Shown: positions 9,235 to 22,026 of the stretch, piece after piece
Layout of the letters: each line of letters starts with the position of its first letter
How positions within the stretch are numbered: the stretch's first letter is position 1
From: Tribonema minus
Lineage: Eukaryota > Sar > Xanthophyceae > Tribonematales > Tribonemataceae
Assembly: GCA_017506865.1 (NCBI GenBank)
Contig: JAFCMP010000081.1
Location: forward strand, 62,001-126,000
DNA length: 64,000 nt
Direction of reading: 5' to 3'
Notes under the pieces: model-generated
What the model saw: only the letters and a program-made list of their open reading frames with translations
Told to the model about the DNA's origin: nothing
Databases searched by the model: none
Program-made: the position numbers and the translations under genes

Positions 9235-9560
9235 GCCGACAGGTCCGCTTCCGCTGCCGCCGCCGCCACCGCGCTGCCGCTGACACCAACATCCAGGCCG
9301 CCGCCGCCCTCCGCTAAGTCCATAATCGACACCGAGTTGTGTTGCGCGCCGTACAACCCGCCGCGGCTGCCGCCACCTCCGCCGCCACCACCGCAGCCGT
9401 CGCTGCTGCCGCCGCTGCTGCCATCTGCCGCCGCCGGCGCTGCCTGCGACGTGGGTCCTAGCGACCACAACACGGACGCCGCCGCCGCCGAAGGACTTGA
9501 AAGCGTGCGCGAGTTGACCCGGCCTCGGGAGAGCGCTCGCTGCCGCCGCTGCCGCCGCCG
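9235..9560 (-). CDS. Probable exon, Gly/Ala/Ser-rich low-complexity protein
   Basis: The minus strand is open across this GC-rich island and ends at a donor (GCGCGAG then GTGAGG). The encoded text contains YGAQHNSVSIMDLAEGG between Gly and Ala runs, which looks like real coding sequence rather than frame noise. The 5' boundary lies in a (CCG)n tract and is unsure. No domain is recognised. The spacer 8460-9234 holds no supported feature apart from a GT-rich and G-rich microsatellite near 8620-8650. Confidence 0.35.
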
Positions 9561-10066
9561 CCGCCGTCGCCGCCCCACAGCCGCCGCTGCGCGAGAGGAA
9601 CGGCGGAGTGCTGGCAGGTCAGGGCGGTAGTTGATGCACTGATCATAGAGTCACGTCAGCTCAAGTCTCTGAGGTCGCTTGCTTCAAGCGAATCATTGAA
9701 CGTGCTTGACGGCCTGCGAAGCTCTGTTTGATGAAGTCACGTACGCATGGCAGGCACGCACGCGCAGGCGGCATCACAGTGACAGAACCCGCAAACCCGC
9801 AAGCAATCCCTCCATGCGCTGCCAGTCCTGGCATCATTGCACATAAAACAGTGCAAGGCGGCGTACCACGCAGCAGAGCTCTGTGGCGTCTCTCCTGCCA
9901 GACTGCAGGGTAACCTTCTATAAACTATATGTTAGAGGTGAGGCGTGATGTGCAAATATGTTCCATATTGCAACTACGTTAAGCAGTAGCAAAAGGTTAG
10001 TATTTTCTTGAAGTGGATTCGTCCACAAGGTATACTTCTGAACTCCTTCAGAACTGCAAGGCTCAC

Positions 10067-10504
10067 CAGCGATGGCGTACAAGCACGGCGATGCTGGCGC
10101 CCCTGCGTGGCCCGCGCTCTGCCGCTCGAGTATTTGAAGCATGACCCCTTGCGTGGCAACGCCGGCACGCTTGGCGGAATCAGCGGCGCGCCCGAAAACT
10201 TGCACGGCGGCGGCAGCCCGCTCGCGCCGCGCCGCGCAGCGCCACTGCCACTGCCGCTGCCTCTGCTGCCGTCGCCGTCACCGCCGCCGCCGCCGCCGGC
10301 ACTGCTGCCGCTGCCGCTGCTGCCACTGCTGCTGGACATGGTGCTTGCCAGGCCGATCCGCGCCGCGACAGCGGCGGTGCCGCCAGAGTCATCGTCTCTG
10401 CCGCCAGTGCTGTTGAAGTAACTGCCGCCGTCCGCGTCACTGATGTCGACTGACAGCTGCGTGGAGGCGCGGGCGTAATGCGGAGCGTCCTCCGCCGTTT
10501 CCAC
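10067..10504 (-). CDS. Probable exon, acidic then Ser/Gly-rich protein
   Basis: The minus-strand frame encodes ETAEDAPHYARAST and LSVDISDADGGSYFN, then a Ser/Gly-rich linker, then CKFSGAPLIPPSVPA, and ends at a donor (CATCGCTG then GTGAGC). The acidic, non-repetitive start argues for true coding sequence. The upstream limit is uncertain, because the frame continues into an Arg/Pro-rich tract. It lies downstream (on its strand) of the deubiquitinase-like exons and could be part of the same transcription unit, but nothing proves it. Confidence 0.35.
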
Positions 10505-10801
10505 CGCCCCCGCCGCCGCTGCTCAGCTGCTGTGCTTTTGCCCGCTGCCATTGCTGCGGCAGTGGCGGCAGTGCTCCATGTATGCCATGCCTCGCCAAGC
10601 TTGCCGGCTCTGGCGCGCCCGTGCTGCCGCCGCGGGGCGCACAGTATGCACAGGGCTGCTGCGCAGCAGGGCGCGACGGGAATGTAAATGCAGTGAGCCA
10701 CCGACTGCGATGCCATGTTCTGGTGATCATGCAACGACCGCAGCGCAGTGAGGATAACAAGGCACCGACTATGCCGCCACACAAAGTATGCGACGCGTTT
10801 T

Positions 10802-10818
10802 GTTAGGGTTAGGCTTAG
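10802..10818 (+). repeat. Short telomere-like tract
   Basis: GTTAGGGTTAGGCTTAGG, followed within 40 bp by further GTTAGG words. The surrounding 10.8-11.6 kb is a spacer with no supported gene. Confidence 0.75.
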
Positions 10819-11777
10819 GATGAGTGTCAGGGATACGTTAGGTTAAGTTTGTGTATACTGTTGACATGTAACCTGACAACAGTCGATGCAACCTCAAGGC
10901 CGGCCCGGTACTCTATTTATTTGCATTTTTCAACAGTGTGCCATGAGATTCGAGAGCAATCACAATGATGGGCATGGGGGTGGGGCGCAGCGGGAAGCAA
11001 GTTGAAGTTCAGTAACTGCCAGCTGTAGCTGCAAGTTGAATTTGAAGTGACTGATGCTCATTTCAACTGCTTGTTCAGCAATCCTCCGCTTTGCATCAGC
11101 CTGCGGTAGCGCACACACAAATATATGAAATGGAAAAAGCTCAGCACGTATCCGCTTTGACAGGCAGCTGGATATGCCGTTGCTGGCGTGTGTTGAGCAT
11201 GAACAGTACTGTTGACAGTAGCTGTCGCACGAGCAGGCAGTACAAATCGCTAAGCTTCTTTCGAGGGGCATTGAGCAGCAGACACAGTTGTTGCGTTGGA
11301 AACACGCAGGGCATCAAAGACATGCAGCGCGTCAAAGGACTTGTCGACAAGTTTCTTCTCCTTTCAAGGCTGGAAGGCCAGAAGTCAGTGTTTCCATTCT
11401 AACATAGCTCTAAATCAGCTACTCATGTATATACATGTATACATTTCTCAACTCAAGGGAAGAGTGTTGTTGACATGCAACCATCAAGCACACTAGAGTG
11501 TTTTATCGATGATTTGACAAGACAATGCGTACACTCTGAGCGGCAGTCCAGTGAACACTCTATAGTAACCTGCACAAGCACCAAGCACCCCCGAAGAGCA
11601 GCATTGCTCGACACCTACAAACTACGTTGATTGCAGGGTAACATGCACGCGCCCCCCCCCCCACACACACACACACGCGCGCGCGTGCACAAGCACGCAC
11701 GCTCAACACACACACCTACTACATGAACCACATAGCACTGCAACATCCTATTTTCCCCCGCCAAACTCACCCTCTCA

Positions 11778-12343
11778 CGCTCCATGCGCTGCTCCACATC
11801 GGTCAGCACCGCCCTGAGCGCTGCCACCTCCGCTGCCGCCTCCGCCGCGGCCCCCGCAGCCTCCGCCTCCCAGCTCTGTCCGCAGCTCATCCATCTCAGC
11901 GCTCAACACCGCACGCAGCTCCTCCACCTCCGCCGCCGCCTGCGCCGGCACCTGCGTCACCACCGCCGCCGCCTACGCGCGCAACTGCATCGTTTCGCCG
12001 TCGGCGGTCGAGCGTGGCGGCGCACTCCGCGCGCAGCGCCGCGGCGTCCGCCTCACACTCAACTTGAAGTGCGGCGTCCGCCGTGGTGCGCGCCGTCACG
12101 ATGTCCGCCTCACACTTCAACTTGAACTCATCGAGCGCCGCCGCCACCGCCGCGGCCTCTGTCGCCCGCGCCGCCGCCGCCTCCCGCATTGCTGCATTGC
12201 CGCCGCTGCCTGCGCGGCGCCGAGCACCGAGCGCGCGCAGCGTGCTGCTCGACGTCCAGCGTCGTCCTGGCGCGCAGCGCGTCGAGGTCCGCGACGGCAT
12301 GCGCGCGCAGCTGTTTCGTCTCTGCTGCTGCAAGTGCGTGCAC
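11778..12343 (-). pseudogene. Ala-rich coiled-coil island with frame breaks
   Basis: Read on the minus strand, three adjacent segments carry heptad-like Ala/Leu/Glu helices: ALAAAETKQLRAHAVADLDA (12343-12200), then AALDEFKLKCEADI and AALRAECAATLD (12180-12000), then VEELRAVLSAEMDELRTEL and EVAALRAVLTDVEQRMERE (11960-11780). They lie in different registers with no splice signals between them, so indels interrupt what looks like one coiled coil. It may be a decaying gene, a set of unrecognised micro-introns, or assembly indels in very GC-rich DNA. Confidence 0.4.
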
Positions 12344-14334
12344 CTGCTCCGCCGCCGCCCAGCACCTGCGCGCTCGGCGGCAGCAGCCATTGTTACAATC
12401 GTCATCAGGTCACATGTGTGTTCCACTGAGCTATGTCGGGTGTTTGTTGCGTGAAGTACAGCAGCCCAGACTGCACGCGCGTTTGCATAGCGGCGCAGCC
12501 GCAGGCTGCGCGTCTACTCAAAGTATTTGCTCAGGTCTGTTTGGTGTCGGATGCGTGATGTGAAGCGGCAGTAACCTGCACATACGTGTACGCGTGTACG
12601 CGATGAGAGCATGCCTTTGAAGCAGACGCCGCCTGCAGCAGTTAGCGTTGCTGCCGCGGTTGCACCCACGTGCCCGCGCCGCCGCGGCACGGCGCAGTTT
12701 GCCGCTCGTCACTTGTCCACAAAAACAAGTGCAATTTGTGCGTTGATGCATGACCACAAGGGCATGATGGGCGCAAGATCTGAAGCAGTTGAGCTTCCAG
12801 ACCTTTGCTGGCAGCTTGTGCCTCAAGACTGGAACAATGATTCAGGGAATGATTTGGCATGCCTGGCACAGCAGTATGTATGGCACTTGAGCTTCTGAAC
12901 ATTGTGCAGTCTTCCCTGTCTCATTTAAAAAATGGTGCTGCTGCGGCCCTTGAGGTCCTTGTTGAGCCTACTCAGATCGACCACCAACGCCTACACCTCC
13001 CACCTGCGGAGTTCGTGGCGCCATGATCTACATTAGCTCCATGCACACGTTGTTGAAGTATTGAGAGGTCAGAAGCATTTGTTTGAAAGAAGAGGGCGCC
13101 TCAGCCTCACGCCGCATTAGACTGCCATGTAGGTAGGTGGTGAAAGAGGCAACATGTGCTGCAAAAGAAACACAATTCATGCTTGACCCAAGACGTTGCT
13201 AACGGCGTCGTTCAGCACTCTGCGACTGGTGATTTGAAGTGCAAATTCTATCCCGACTTTCATTTGGCATGAATTATCATGCATCGGAACCATCCTGCAC
13301 ATCAACAGCTCTGGAGCGTCACAGCTTACGGTTACACACGTCTGGCCTCATTCATTCTGGCCATACCCTGATGACCCCCCTGTCCGTGCATGACGTCAAT
13401 CCTAGCACCGCTTGCCGCAGCCGCATCACCTCTTTTATCAGGCCAGCGCCCTCACTACAGCAAGCAGAACGACTGCGCCGCCGCAGCTTCCACGGCTCGC
13501 ACTCCAGCCTTTGCAGCAACGATCTACATCAGCTATACATACAGCTGCTTACAACCATGAACACAATCACTGGCACTCCCCACTTTGCAACTGACCACAC
13601 TTGCCATGCACGCTCACCGCTCCCAAGCCAGTGTTAGTATTGGTGACCAGAGTGGCGGCGGTGTGCTTGCGGAACCAGTGCCACTGGGCCTGCCCCCTGC
13701 CTCCCGTGCGCTGCGCCGCTTGCGCCTCCCCCTCCTGGATCGTGAACTAGCGGCTGGTGATGGCGCGCGCGTGCCCATCATCGCCAAGGTCTAGCTGCAG
13801 AGTCACCTGCACTGGCGGGGGGGGGGGCATCCGAAGTTAAGCGTTGGCACAGGATAGAGTGAAGTCGTTTGACATTGCATGTCTGACGATTTAGGTCAGG
13901 GGGGTATTGCAAATAGTTCAATGCCTCTCTGCACTGTTAAAGTTGCACTGGCGGCGTTGCGCTCGAGCAAAAGCGCGCACGGTAGTGTAGGGCGCGCGCA
14001 GCGTCTCCTGAGTCAGTGAACACAAGCCGCGGTCTCTCGAACAACGTACTCGCACTGCAACTCATTCGCTCACCCCGCGAGCCTCCAATATAGAGTCACC
14101 ATCTGGATGGGTTGAGCGGAACAACACTTATAATGTACCCAGCTCAGTCCACCGCATACATACTTGGGTACGTGCGCAGCCTCACCAGTGTACACCCTGC
14201 TACTCACCACACGCTACTCACTATACAAGGCCGCCTCTTAGTTCGTTCATCCGCTCAATTGAGAGTAGCATTTAATCAAACCTGGGTCAGATCAGACTAC
14301 CCAATTCAGTTTACAGCACGCATACCTACCCCAT

Positions 14335-14480
14335 GAACATGCCTTGCACAATGCCGCACCGCTTGGCGTAGTCCTCCCCCTGCAGCATCGCCACGCTGCT
14401 GCGCGCGGAACAGCTGAAACGTGTAGTTCCAGTCCCAACTGGCTCCTGGCTGCGCCGCACAACGTGGATTGCCTGCAGTG
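14335..14480 (-). pseudogene. Exon-like fragment with an internal frame change
   Basis: After a CAG acceptor the minus strand reads SWDWNYTFQLFRAQQ in one register. It then reads VAMLQGEDYAKRCGIVQ in another, followed by a GT-containing stretch. Both halves look like genuine protein but are out of register by one base. No family is recognised. Confidence 0.3.
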
Positions 14481-15571
14481 CGGCGCGAGCACGCAGCGCG
14501 AGGCTCAAGCGGTTGGTGCAGCAGCGCTCCGCAGAGTGGCACAGGCGGTCATCGATCATCAGGCAATGGCCCCTGAGCACAGCAGTGATGTCGCGTGGGC
14601 TGCGCTCGGGGCGCGCTTTCCGGTGCAGCGACTGCATGCGGTGAGCGTGCGATGCGGTGGAGTAACCCAGTGCAGCAGAGCTCCGCAGAGTGTCACAGGC
14701 ATCCGTGAACGCTGCTCAACAGTGTCATGCCGCCTAACAATGTACCTTTGTATATCGCCTGCAGTGCCTCAGTGCTCAGCCACTACGTGGGATTGCTGTT
14801 CGTCGTACACGCTGCCATGGGCACTAAGTTGCAACTGCCATCACAAGCAGATGCCTATCTATGCTACGCCAAGATGGTTGCGGAGGCTGCCCCATGAAGG
14901 CCATGACTTCATGGCAGCTCAGAGACGCAACGTGCATGTGCACGCACCTGCTGCTCCTCGCCGCATAGGACCAGCACGGAGCTGTTCACACTGTCGCCAT
15001 GGTCCATGGCGGGCAGCCCTCTTCCATGCTGAATGCTGACCAGCAGAAAGCGCGCCGCTCCTGTGAACGCGAACACGCCAATATGACCAACAGTGTGCAG
15101 GGAGCTATGTGTGCATGAGTGTGCACGTGCACGTGCCAAGGCCAGCAGTTTCCATGGGTATCAACTGCGCGGGGGAGAGCGGCGGGGGGATATGAAGGAA
15201 GAAAAGGGGGGAATGGCGGCACGCCATGCAGGAGATGCAGCAACCGCTGGCATAGGTTGTGACAGAGAGGATGAGACGGCCAAGGTATGCAGGGACTTGC
15301 CCATGCCTGTGTGGATGAAGGTTAGATGCCTACCTACCCTTGATCAGGTCAGGGCCTGGGCCTTCAGGACGCTTTATGTATAGCCGGGACAGCGGTATAA
15401 GACACTCCATCTTCTTTGAAGTACCGTGATCTGACAGAGTTTGAACCATGATTGAGGAGTTCATGAAGTCGATCAAGCATGGGGTGGTATGGGTGAGGTA
15501 TGGAGTGACTCTCTCGTGCTGTAAAAAGAACTGCTCGCTGGAGACTATGAGGACAGGATAACTTAAGGGGA

Positions 15572-15593
15572 GGGTTAGGGTTAGGTTAGGGTT
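15572..15593 (+). repeat. Interstitial telomere-like array, about 3.5 units
   Basis: GGGTTAGGGTTAGGTTAGGG, one of the cleanest internal TTAGGG runs in the window. It is flanked by spacer DNA without a supported gene. Confidence 0.85.
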
Positions 15594-15699
15594 ACACCAC
15601 AGGTCACACACCTCCAGATCTTGAAGGGCGATTGCGCGGCCTCCCATGTTCAACTTTAGCTGAAAGCAGTAGTTCGGCTGAAGCAGCAGCTACAAAGTT

Positions 15700-17100
15700 G
15701 AGGTTGCATGTGGGTCATGTCCGCTCTTAATCACGGTCATTCTACTTTTTAACTCAAGTGCCTCTCTCAGCGTATCGCGCACCTCCAGAACTAATAACGT
15801 GGACCCCGGGCGTGCGAGCGGCGCCCAATTCGACGGTGCGCCCAGGCTGTCGCAGCGCTTGCCAGCATGCATACGCCACAGGGCGGGGGCCTCCTTGCCG
15901 GCCTCCCTTAGGCTTTCTCGCTGCGCCGCAGCGCCTGCGCGCCCGCATTGATCGGTGCGGCGCTGCTGCCGTCAATGCTGCTGCTGCTGCTGCGAGAGAC
16001 ACGGTGGAGCGTGTGTGAGCCGATCAAATTCACCGGGTCAAGTGCGCGACATGGCATTCAATGACAAAATGCAGTATACTGCCGCGCATAGTCATTGCAA
16101 AGGCGCCCCTCCTAAAAGGCCCCTTGACTTCTCGGGGCGCCTTGACTCATTGCGCCGCAGCGTCTTGGGGCAACAACGCAACCATCACCGATGCTGCTGC
16201 CGTGCAGAGTGATGAGGACGCGCGGCGCGGCGGCGCGAGGGCCGCATCAGTGCGCCACACGGTACGCCATGCAAACATACAGTAAAAGCATATCTATTAA
16301 TGGTCGTGGCCACCTTCCGCAGGCCCCTCAATCTCGTTGCAGGACTGCAGCACCTGCGCCGCTGCATCGAGTGCGCAGCGCCGCTGCCATCGCGCCGCAG
16401 CTGCTGCTGCTGCCGCACGCGGATGAGTGCGGCGGTGCGCGTGCAAGCCGGCGCGAGGGGCGTGTTCGTAGACCGGGTGCGCGACATCGCAGCATGTGAG
16501 CAGCTGCAATCACTCCAGTGTACTGACTCGCAGAGGCTCAGGTACAACGCGGCCCAAAGCAGCATTGCTCCCCGACACTCCATATTAGACCGGCGAGCGC
16601 TGCTTCGAGGCTGTGAGCAGCGTGCGGGCAGTACGCAACAAGCGCAGAAAGAAGGGTATACATCATTGACCATGTGCACCCTCCGCTCCCCCCCTGCCCA
16701 AGCTGGAGTGTCAGCTGATATTTAACATGCTCACCTGTGAGCGGCACCAGATGCGCAGTGCGACAGCGCCGCGGCGCCGCTGGCAGCGAAAGCTATGGCG
16801 GCAGTGGCGCCGGCGCCGCCTTCAAAAAAGGAGTTGTTGCGCCCGCCCGCAACAACGCGCTGCGTGGCACGCGGCAACGGCTCCGCGGCTTCAAGCGCTG
16901 TCTCGCGCAGCGTGCTGGTGGCCGCTCTGTTGCGCAGCACGGTCTCTTCCGCTACCTGTGCGGAGGCGGTGGCGGCAACAGCGTGGCAGTGACGTCACTG
17001 CTGCAGATGGGGCCTCGATTGAGAGACAGCGTCATCGGGCCGAGAGCCGGCGGCTGCCCTGTTATAGTAGCGGTAGGTTTTGCTGAGGATTAGAGCTAGG
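15700..17100. other. GC-rich region with unassigned exon-like islands
   Basis: Islands near 15.75-16.0, 16.3-16.5 and 16.75-17.0 kb are open in several frames on both strands and encode Ala/Arg-rich text. On the minus strand, VRDTLREALELKSRM (15.75 kb) and ALDAAAQVLQSCNEIEGPAE (16.35 kb) look more like protein than the alternatives. No motif or secure splice pair identifies a gene or fixes the strand. Confidence 0.3.
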
Positions 17101-18169
17101 GGGTGGGATCAGGCAGCGCGTTGGTCGCAGCCCTATCACACATTACGGTCTGCTCCGTCATCCCCGCAGTGGCGGCACAGGCCGCCGCACAGCTCAGTGC
17201 TGGGCGAAAGATAAAACTTCGGGGCTGCAGTGAGCAGGGCTACCTCTTTAAACAAAGGCACATGATAACCCAAAAGTTGTGCTGGTGTTCCTGCAGCTGA
17301 CGCACATTGAGGTTTCCACCACCGCGTCAACGGGCAAGATGATGGAGTGCCGGGGCACTGGCGTAGTGCGCGCGGGCGTGCCTAACCCTGTCTCAATCCC
17401 AGGCAATGGCGACATGTGCTTGCCGACGGGGTGCTGCAGAAGATGCTTAAAATCGCCAGCAGCTCAGCGCATGCCTGCAACAGCAACTGCTGCAGCAGAA
17501 GCGGAGCGCTTCAGGTCGCAGCGAGCAGCGTCGACGGCTGAAGCGCTGCGGGTTTCGTCCTTAGGTTGCAGGGCGCTTGGGGTTACGGCCAGGTCGCAAG
17601 CATTTGAGTCGAGCCGATGGGAGGTGCCAGACTGCAGTGTGTGCGCCATTGCCTTGTTGTGCAGACTTCAGGGTGGTTGCAGCGCTGCGGCAACGATATG
17701 CCGCTACAGCCATGAGGGCGCAGCCTCAGGCGGGCTCAGCAAGTGCTGACAGAAAGAGGGCGTTGCGCCGGGCTCCGCTAGCCACAGGTTCTCCTCACAG
17801 CAGTGAGTGCGGCGGCTCGCCAAGGCCAGCATCCACACCACACAGGGCGGCGCGCACTGCGCCATGCTGGTACAGAATAGTCTTTTGCTGCTGCGATGAC
17901 ATATCTCGCCTACATCCGGCGTGCGGGGCCTGCTGCTGGTGCTGGTACTGGTGCTGCTGAGCACTGACACTACGATAACGCGCGTAACGGGGTCGCTCGC
18001 CTGCGCGCTCATGATCTGCCACAAGGACTTGCACTCGCATGGAGCACAACAGAGCCGAGTGGCAAGCTATTAATGTGTACCTTAACATGGAGTACAACAG
18101 AGCCGTGTGGCAAGCTACTCATGTGCGCCTGCAGGCAGGCGGTCCTGAGCGCGGCTACAGGGCACGCAC

Positions 18170-19352
18170 CTTCGCACCGACCCCCAGTTCTGCATCCAGG
18201 GCGTACAGCTTCTGCTGCTGTTGTTGCTGCTGCTGTGCCTCCGCCGTCAGTTCGCCGCCGCCGCTGCCATTGCCATTTTGGGCTGCTAGGCACTGCCACG
18301 GTGCCGCGCAGCTACGACGGGCGCTTCGGCGCGACGCTTCAGGGAACGGGGTTGAGGCCGCGCAGCGCGACGAGCGGCCGCCGCCGCTGTTGCCGCCGCC
18401 GCCGCCGCCGCTCGTAGAAAAGCATGCGCACGCTGTTGGTGCGGAGGCGCGGGGGGGCGTCGTCGACGGGGGTGGCGCCTGCGCGCACAGGGGTGCATGA
18501 GGCACCGGGACGGACATGTGCGTGACTGGGCGAGCGCTGTGCTGTTGGGCGTGTGCGCTGCCGCAGGAATGGCAGTGCCGGGGATGACAAATTTGCCTCC
18601 GGGGGGAGGAGGGGAGCTGGTAGCGCAACGGATTCGCTGGACTGTACTGGTGCCCTGTGTTGTGCTCGTTTGCTGCCACAGCAGCGGCGTTGCAAACAAT
18701 ACGCTAACCCTAACTCTAAGCTCTAACCCTGGGATGCGACAGCATGAGCGCATCAGTAAACTCAAGTAGGACCCCATATTGTGGTTGTGCGCTGCCGCGG
18801 CGGTGGCATGGGCTGATTATAGCGCACTTGCCTGGGGGTGAGGGGGCGCGGAGGTGCTGCACAGCGAGCATTGCCGTGTGCATGCTGTGCACATGTTACG
18901 CCAAGCGCCAGTGGCGGCCATGAAAAAACACTCTAGGTGCGGCGTGTTGGGATTTGTAGGTTGAAACTTCCCGATGCACACCTGCACAAATCAGGCGTCT
19001 CCGCATCTGAGAACTTGCAAAAGGCATGGCAACTTGCAGGGCGATGCACGACTGGTACAAGCGGATTCACGAGTGAACTGCATTGTACCTCGATGTATAG
19101 CAAAGCATAAATTTGAAGATATCAAAACACTGATGTTTCCGCACCTGGAATGGCCCGCTGAAGCACTCCTTGAGCGCCTCGTTGAACAGCGTGGCCGTGC
19201 GGTCGTTGCAATGACGCAAGCCACAACCCATTCGCGACGCGGTTGAAGCTGTAGTACTGGCCACTGTTGGCGGTGCCCACGTGCGCGACGACACCCTTGC
19301 TGTAATTAACGCAGATACAGACGGGGAACATGCCTTGAACGACGTGAAGTTT
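18170..19352 (-). pseudogene. USP-type ubiquitin C-terminal hydrolase, C-terminal catalytic part, broken
   Basis: Known family: USP deubiquitinases end with a His box (GVVxHxGxxxxGHYYSF), then a W-x-x-FNDxxV segment, a CFGG segment and a NAYMLFYxR segment. Seen on the minus strand: exon 19352-19145 reads KGVVAHVGTANSGQYYSF, then in the next register CNDRTATLFNEALKECFSG up to a donor (TTCCAG then GTGCGG). After an intron, exon 18478-18170 reads TNSVRMLFYERR, a poly-Gln stretch and KLYALDAELGVGAK up to a donor. The catalytic His of GHYY is Gln (codon CAG). The register changes between the His box and the FND-like segment, and again after the LFYER segment, without visible splice sites. The Cys box (GNTCYMN-type) was not found upstream. 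Most likely a degenerate deubiquitinase gene; a live pseudo-enzyme with indel errors in the assembly is the alternative. Confidence 0.6.
18704..18738 (-). repeat. Telomere-like tract (CCCTAA family)
   Basis: CTAACCCTAACTCTAAGCTC followed by TAACCC. It lies in the spacer or intron just upstream, on the minus strand, of the LFYER exon of the deubiquitinase-like gene. Related short motifs follow near 19.60 and 19.91 kb. Confidence 0.7.
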
Positions 19353-21078
19353 CTGCATAGAGTCTGTATGCAGCACTGGTCAGCACCGATCAGCAAGACT
19401 AGGCACACAGCTGCTGCAGATGCTTACTACCTGGCAGGCTAGCAAATATGGCAGTCCTGCAAGGCAATATGCAATCGAAGAAATAGCGAAAGCGCTGAAA
19501 CAGACCGCAAATGATGTATGAAGTATAACTGCTTGCAAATATGAAGGACGGAGTCCCTAGCCATTAGGCTACCCTAACTGGTGCTGAATCCAACCTTTGA
19601 ACAAACCCTAACCCATATTATCAATGTGCGCCACGTCATTGTGGACGTGCAACTGTAGTGCAGAGACAAGCAGCGTGATCGCTGGAGGTTTGTAGCGAGA
19701 TAAGCAGTTGGATTGCGTTCTTCTTGACCACTTGGCCTCAACATGTTCCAAACAGCACCTCACAACGAAGCATAGAAAAACAGCTTCAATTGCCTTCAAG
19801 GCATCCATAGCATGTGCATGAAGCTGCGCAAGCTGCTCAGTGCGCGCACCAGGTGCACGTCACCAGTTGAAGTGCCATTTCAAGGTCATACTGCACGTTA
19901 ACAAACTTTAACCCTAGCCCTAGTGCTAACCTTGACTTACGGCAGCCACGACAGAAGCATGAGCGTGCGCACGCGACGTCGACTGCAGCACGTCGCCGAA
20001 CCTGATTGTGGTCCGCGGGTGCAGGTGGTGGTGGAACGATCCGTGCGTCGCGAGGCGTGGGCGGCCCCCACCGCTGCCCCCCTCCCCCTCTCCTCCCCCC
20101 AGACCAGCAGCGCGGCCATGGACACACGCGACGACAGCCGCCGCGACACGCTGCAGCGGCACTGCTGGCGCTGCCAGTGGAGCTGAGCGTTACCGCTGCT
20201 GCTGATGGCAACGGCGGCGGCACGGCGGCGGCAGCGCTCAAATCCTCTGCGGCGTTAATGGCCGTGCTGGCACGACTGCGCGCGGTCATGTGCGCCTCGC
20301 ATATCTAGCGAGGAGGAGGGGGGGGGAGAGGGGAGGAGGGCCGGAGACATGAATCAGGACTGCGGCTATGTTGCAGCGACAGTACTTGCACAGAGAGTCT
20401 GCTGCTGCTACTGCTGCTGCTGCGGCAGCTGCTTTGGCCGCGGGGGCAATGCTACTGTGGCCAGTGGGCGCTGAGGGTCAACAACAGAGCATGCGGCACG
20501 CGTGAGGCCATAAGCGGTTCTGCAGGGCACACTTGCATACATACCTACTAGGGTTTCAGTTAGGACGAACGACAATGGCATGAGGCACGTGAGCGCGCAG
20601 CGACCGGGTGTTGAGACTTTGCACGACGCCTGACACAATCTACCCCGGCTAGGGTAAAAGTTGGAGTTAGGGTGTAGGTTTTGCGAAAGAAACCACGCAC
20701 ACCAACATGATGTGCAGCTCATCCGCAGTGCAAGCGTTGGGAGCCTCGTCACATGTCTTGCATCCCTTAGGGTTAGGATTGCTCGTTGAGTACTTCGCAA
20801 AGTACTTACTGAATCCACTGCATGGTAGACACGAAGAAGCTGGCACAAGCACCTAAGCTCTGGGGTGCCAAGGGCGTCGGCGCCGACCGGCAGCGCCAAG
20901 ATATTGCTTACAGGGCAGCAGAGCTGCCGTACTGGCTGCGGTGGCGGTGGCCACGGGGGCGGTTAGGGGGCAGCAGCGGCGGTGGGAGCCACGGGCGTGG
21001 AAACAAAGGGCGCAGCGGGCGCGGCAAAGGACTTGGCGCCGTGGCGATGTTGAAGCTCGGCGAGGGCGGCGTACGCGA

Positions 21079-21330
21079 GGTGCACGGCGGCAGTGCTGCA
21101 GCGGCGCCGCCGCTCGGCAAGGGCCGCCGCGCCATACGCACGGTGCGCAATAGCAGCGGCGCAGCAGCGCCGCCACTCAGCGAGGGCAGCAGCGGATGCA
21201 TGGCGCGTGAAAGCAGTGCTGCGGCGACGCCCCCCCTTGGCGAGGGCAGCGGCGTACGCGTGGGGCACGGCCGCAGCGTCGCGGCGGCGCCGCAGCTCAG
21301 TGCGGGCAGCGGCGGCACACACACTGCACG
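21079..21330 (+). repeat. Coding-like minisatellite, about four copies of a 60-66 bp unit
   Basis: In the plus frame that starts near 20822, the text repeats as SAAAAPPLGKGRRAIRTVR, GAAAPPLSEGSSGCMARESS, AAATPPLGEGSGVRVGHGRS and AAAPQLSAGSGG. A related unit recurs at about 22.28-22.33 kb (AAAAPQLSEHAK). The minus strand is equally open and shows an Ala/Arg helix-like repeat, so the coding strand is undecided. Confidence 0.6.
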
Positions 21331-21799
21331 CACGATCAGCTGATTTCGGTGCTGCGGCACAGCTGGCGGCGTCGTATCGTGATGCTGGCCATAATGGAGA
21401 ACGTTGCTCCGTGCCGCAGCAGCTCTGTCTTTTGCGACTATTGCGACCTGCGCCTCGACCCCGGCTACGACATCGGAGTCCACGCGCTGCGCGCGGATCG
21501 GTTCGGAGTGCCACTACGCGCAGCCGCATGTGGGTGGTGACGCTGCAGCGGCAAAAACACAGCAGCACGCGGCTGCTGCTCATAGGACAATACTACGCCT
21601 TGTGCGCAGCAGCATCGTGCCAGCAACGTACGCAAGGAGTTGCGCTGCGAGCAGCCAGGGTGGTCCTGATACACGCTGCCAACTGAGAATCCTGGCAAAC
21701 CATCAGTGCTTTCCACAAATAAACCGGCGCCAAAGTTCGTCAGGTGCATCAGCCAGCATCCGCCGCCGCCCTATGGGCAGCGGCCTCACGATGTAAGCA

Positions 21800-22026
21800 G
21801 TGCGCAAGATGCGCTGGTACCAAGCTTCAACTTGAATCAAATGCTGCAGGTGCAATATCTGCTGCCCATGCACCTGTTGCCAGACAACACGTGCAAGCTG
21901 CAGGGAGTTGTGGGCTTCAGCGTCATGCTGCCAGTCATGACGCGCACGCTATGCCAGGGCTTCAAGTTGGCGTACGTGGGCGCATTTGATCCAGAGGATT
22001 TAGTTACTTCGTGCGCGGATGTTTAG
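21800..22026 (+). CDS. Possible terminal exon, unidentified
   Basis: The plus frame reads SFNLNQMLQVQYLLPMHLLP, then LQGVVGFSVMLPVMTRTL and GFKLAYVGAFDPEDL, and stops at 22024-22026. The hydrophobic patterning and lack of low complexity make it stand out from its neighbours. The minus strand also has one open register here, so the call is weak. No domain is recognised. Confidence 0.25.

Noticed and set aside
10995..12130. Heat-shock elements
   Set aside because: The TTC and GAA words are not in the regular 5-bp alternating spacing that HSEs need.
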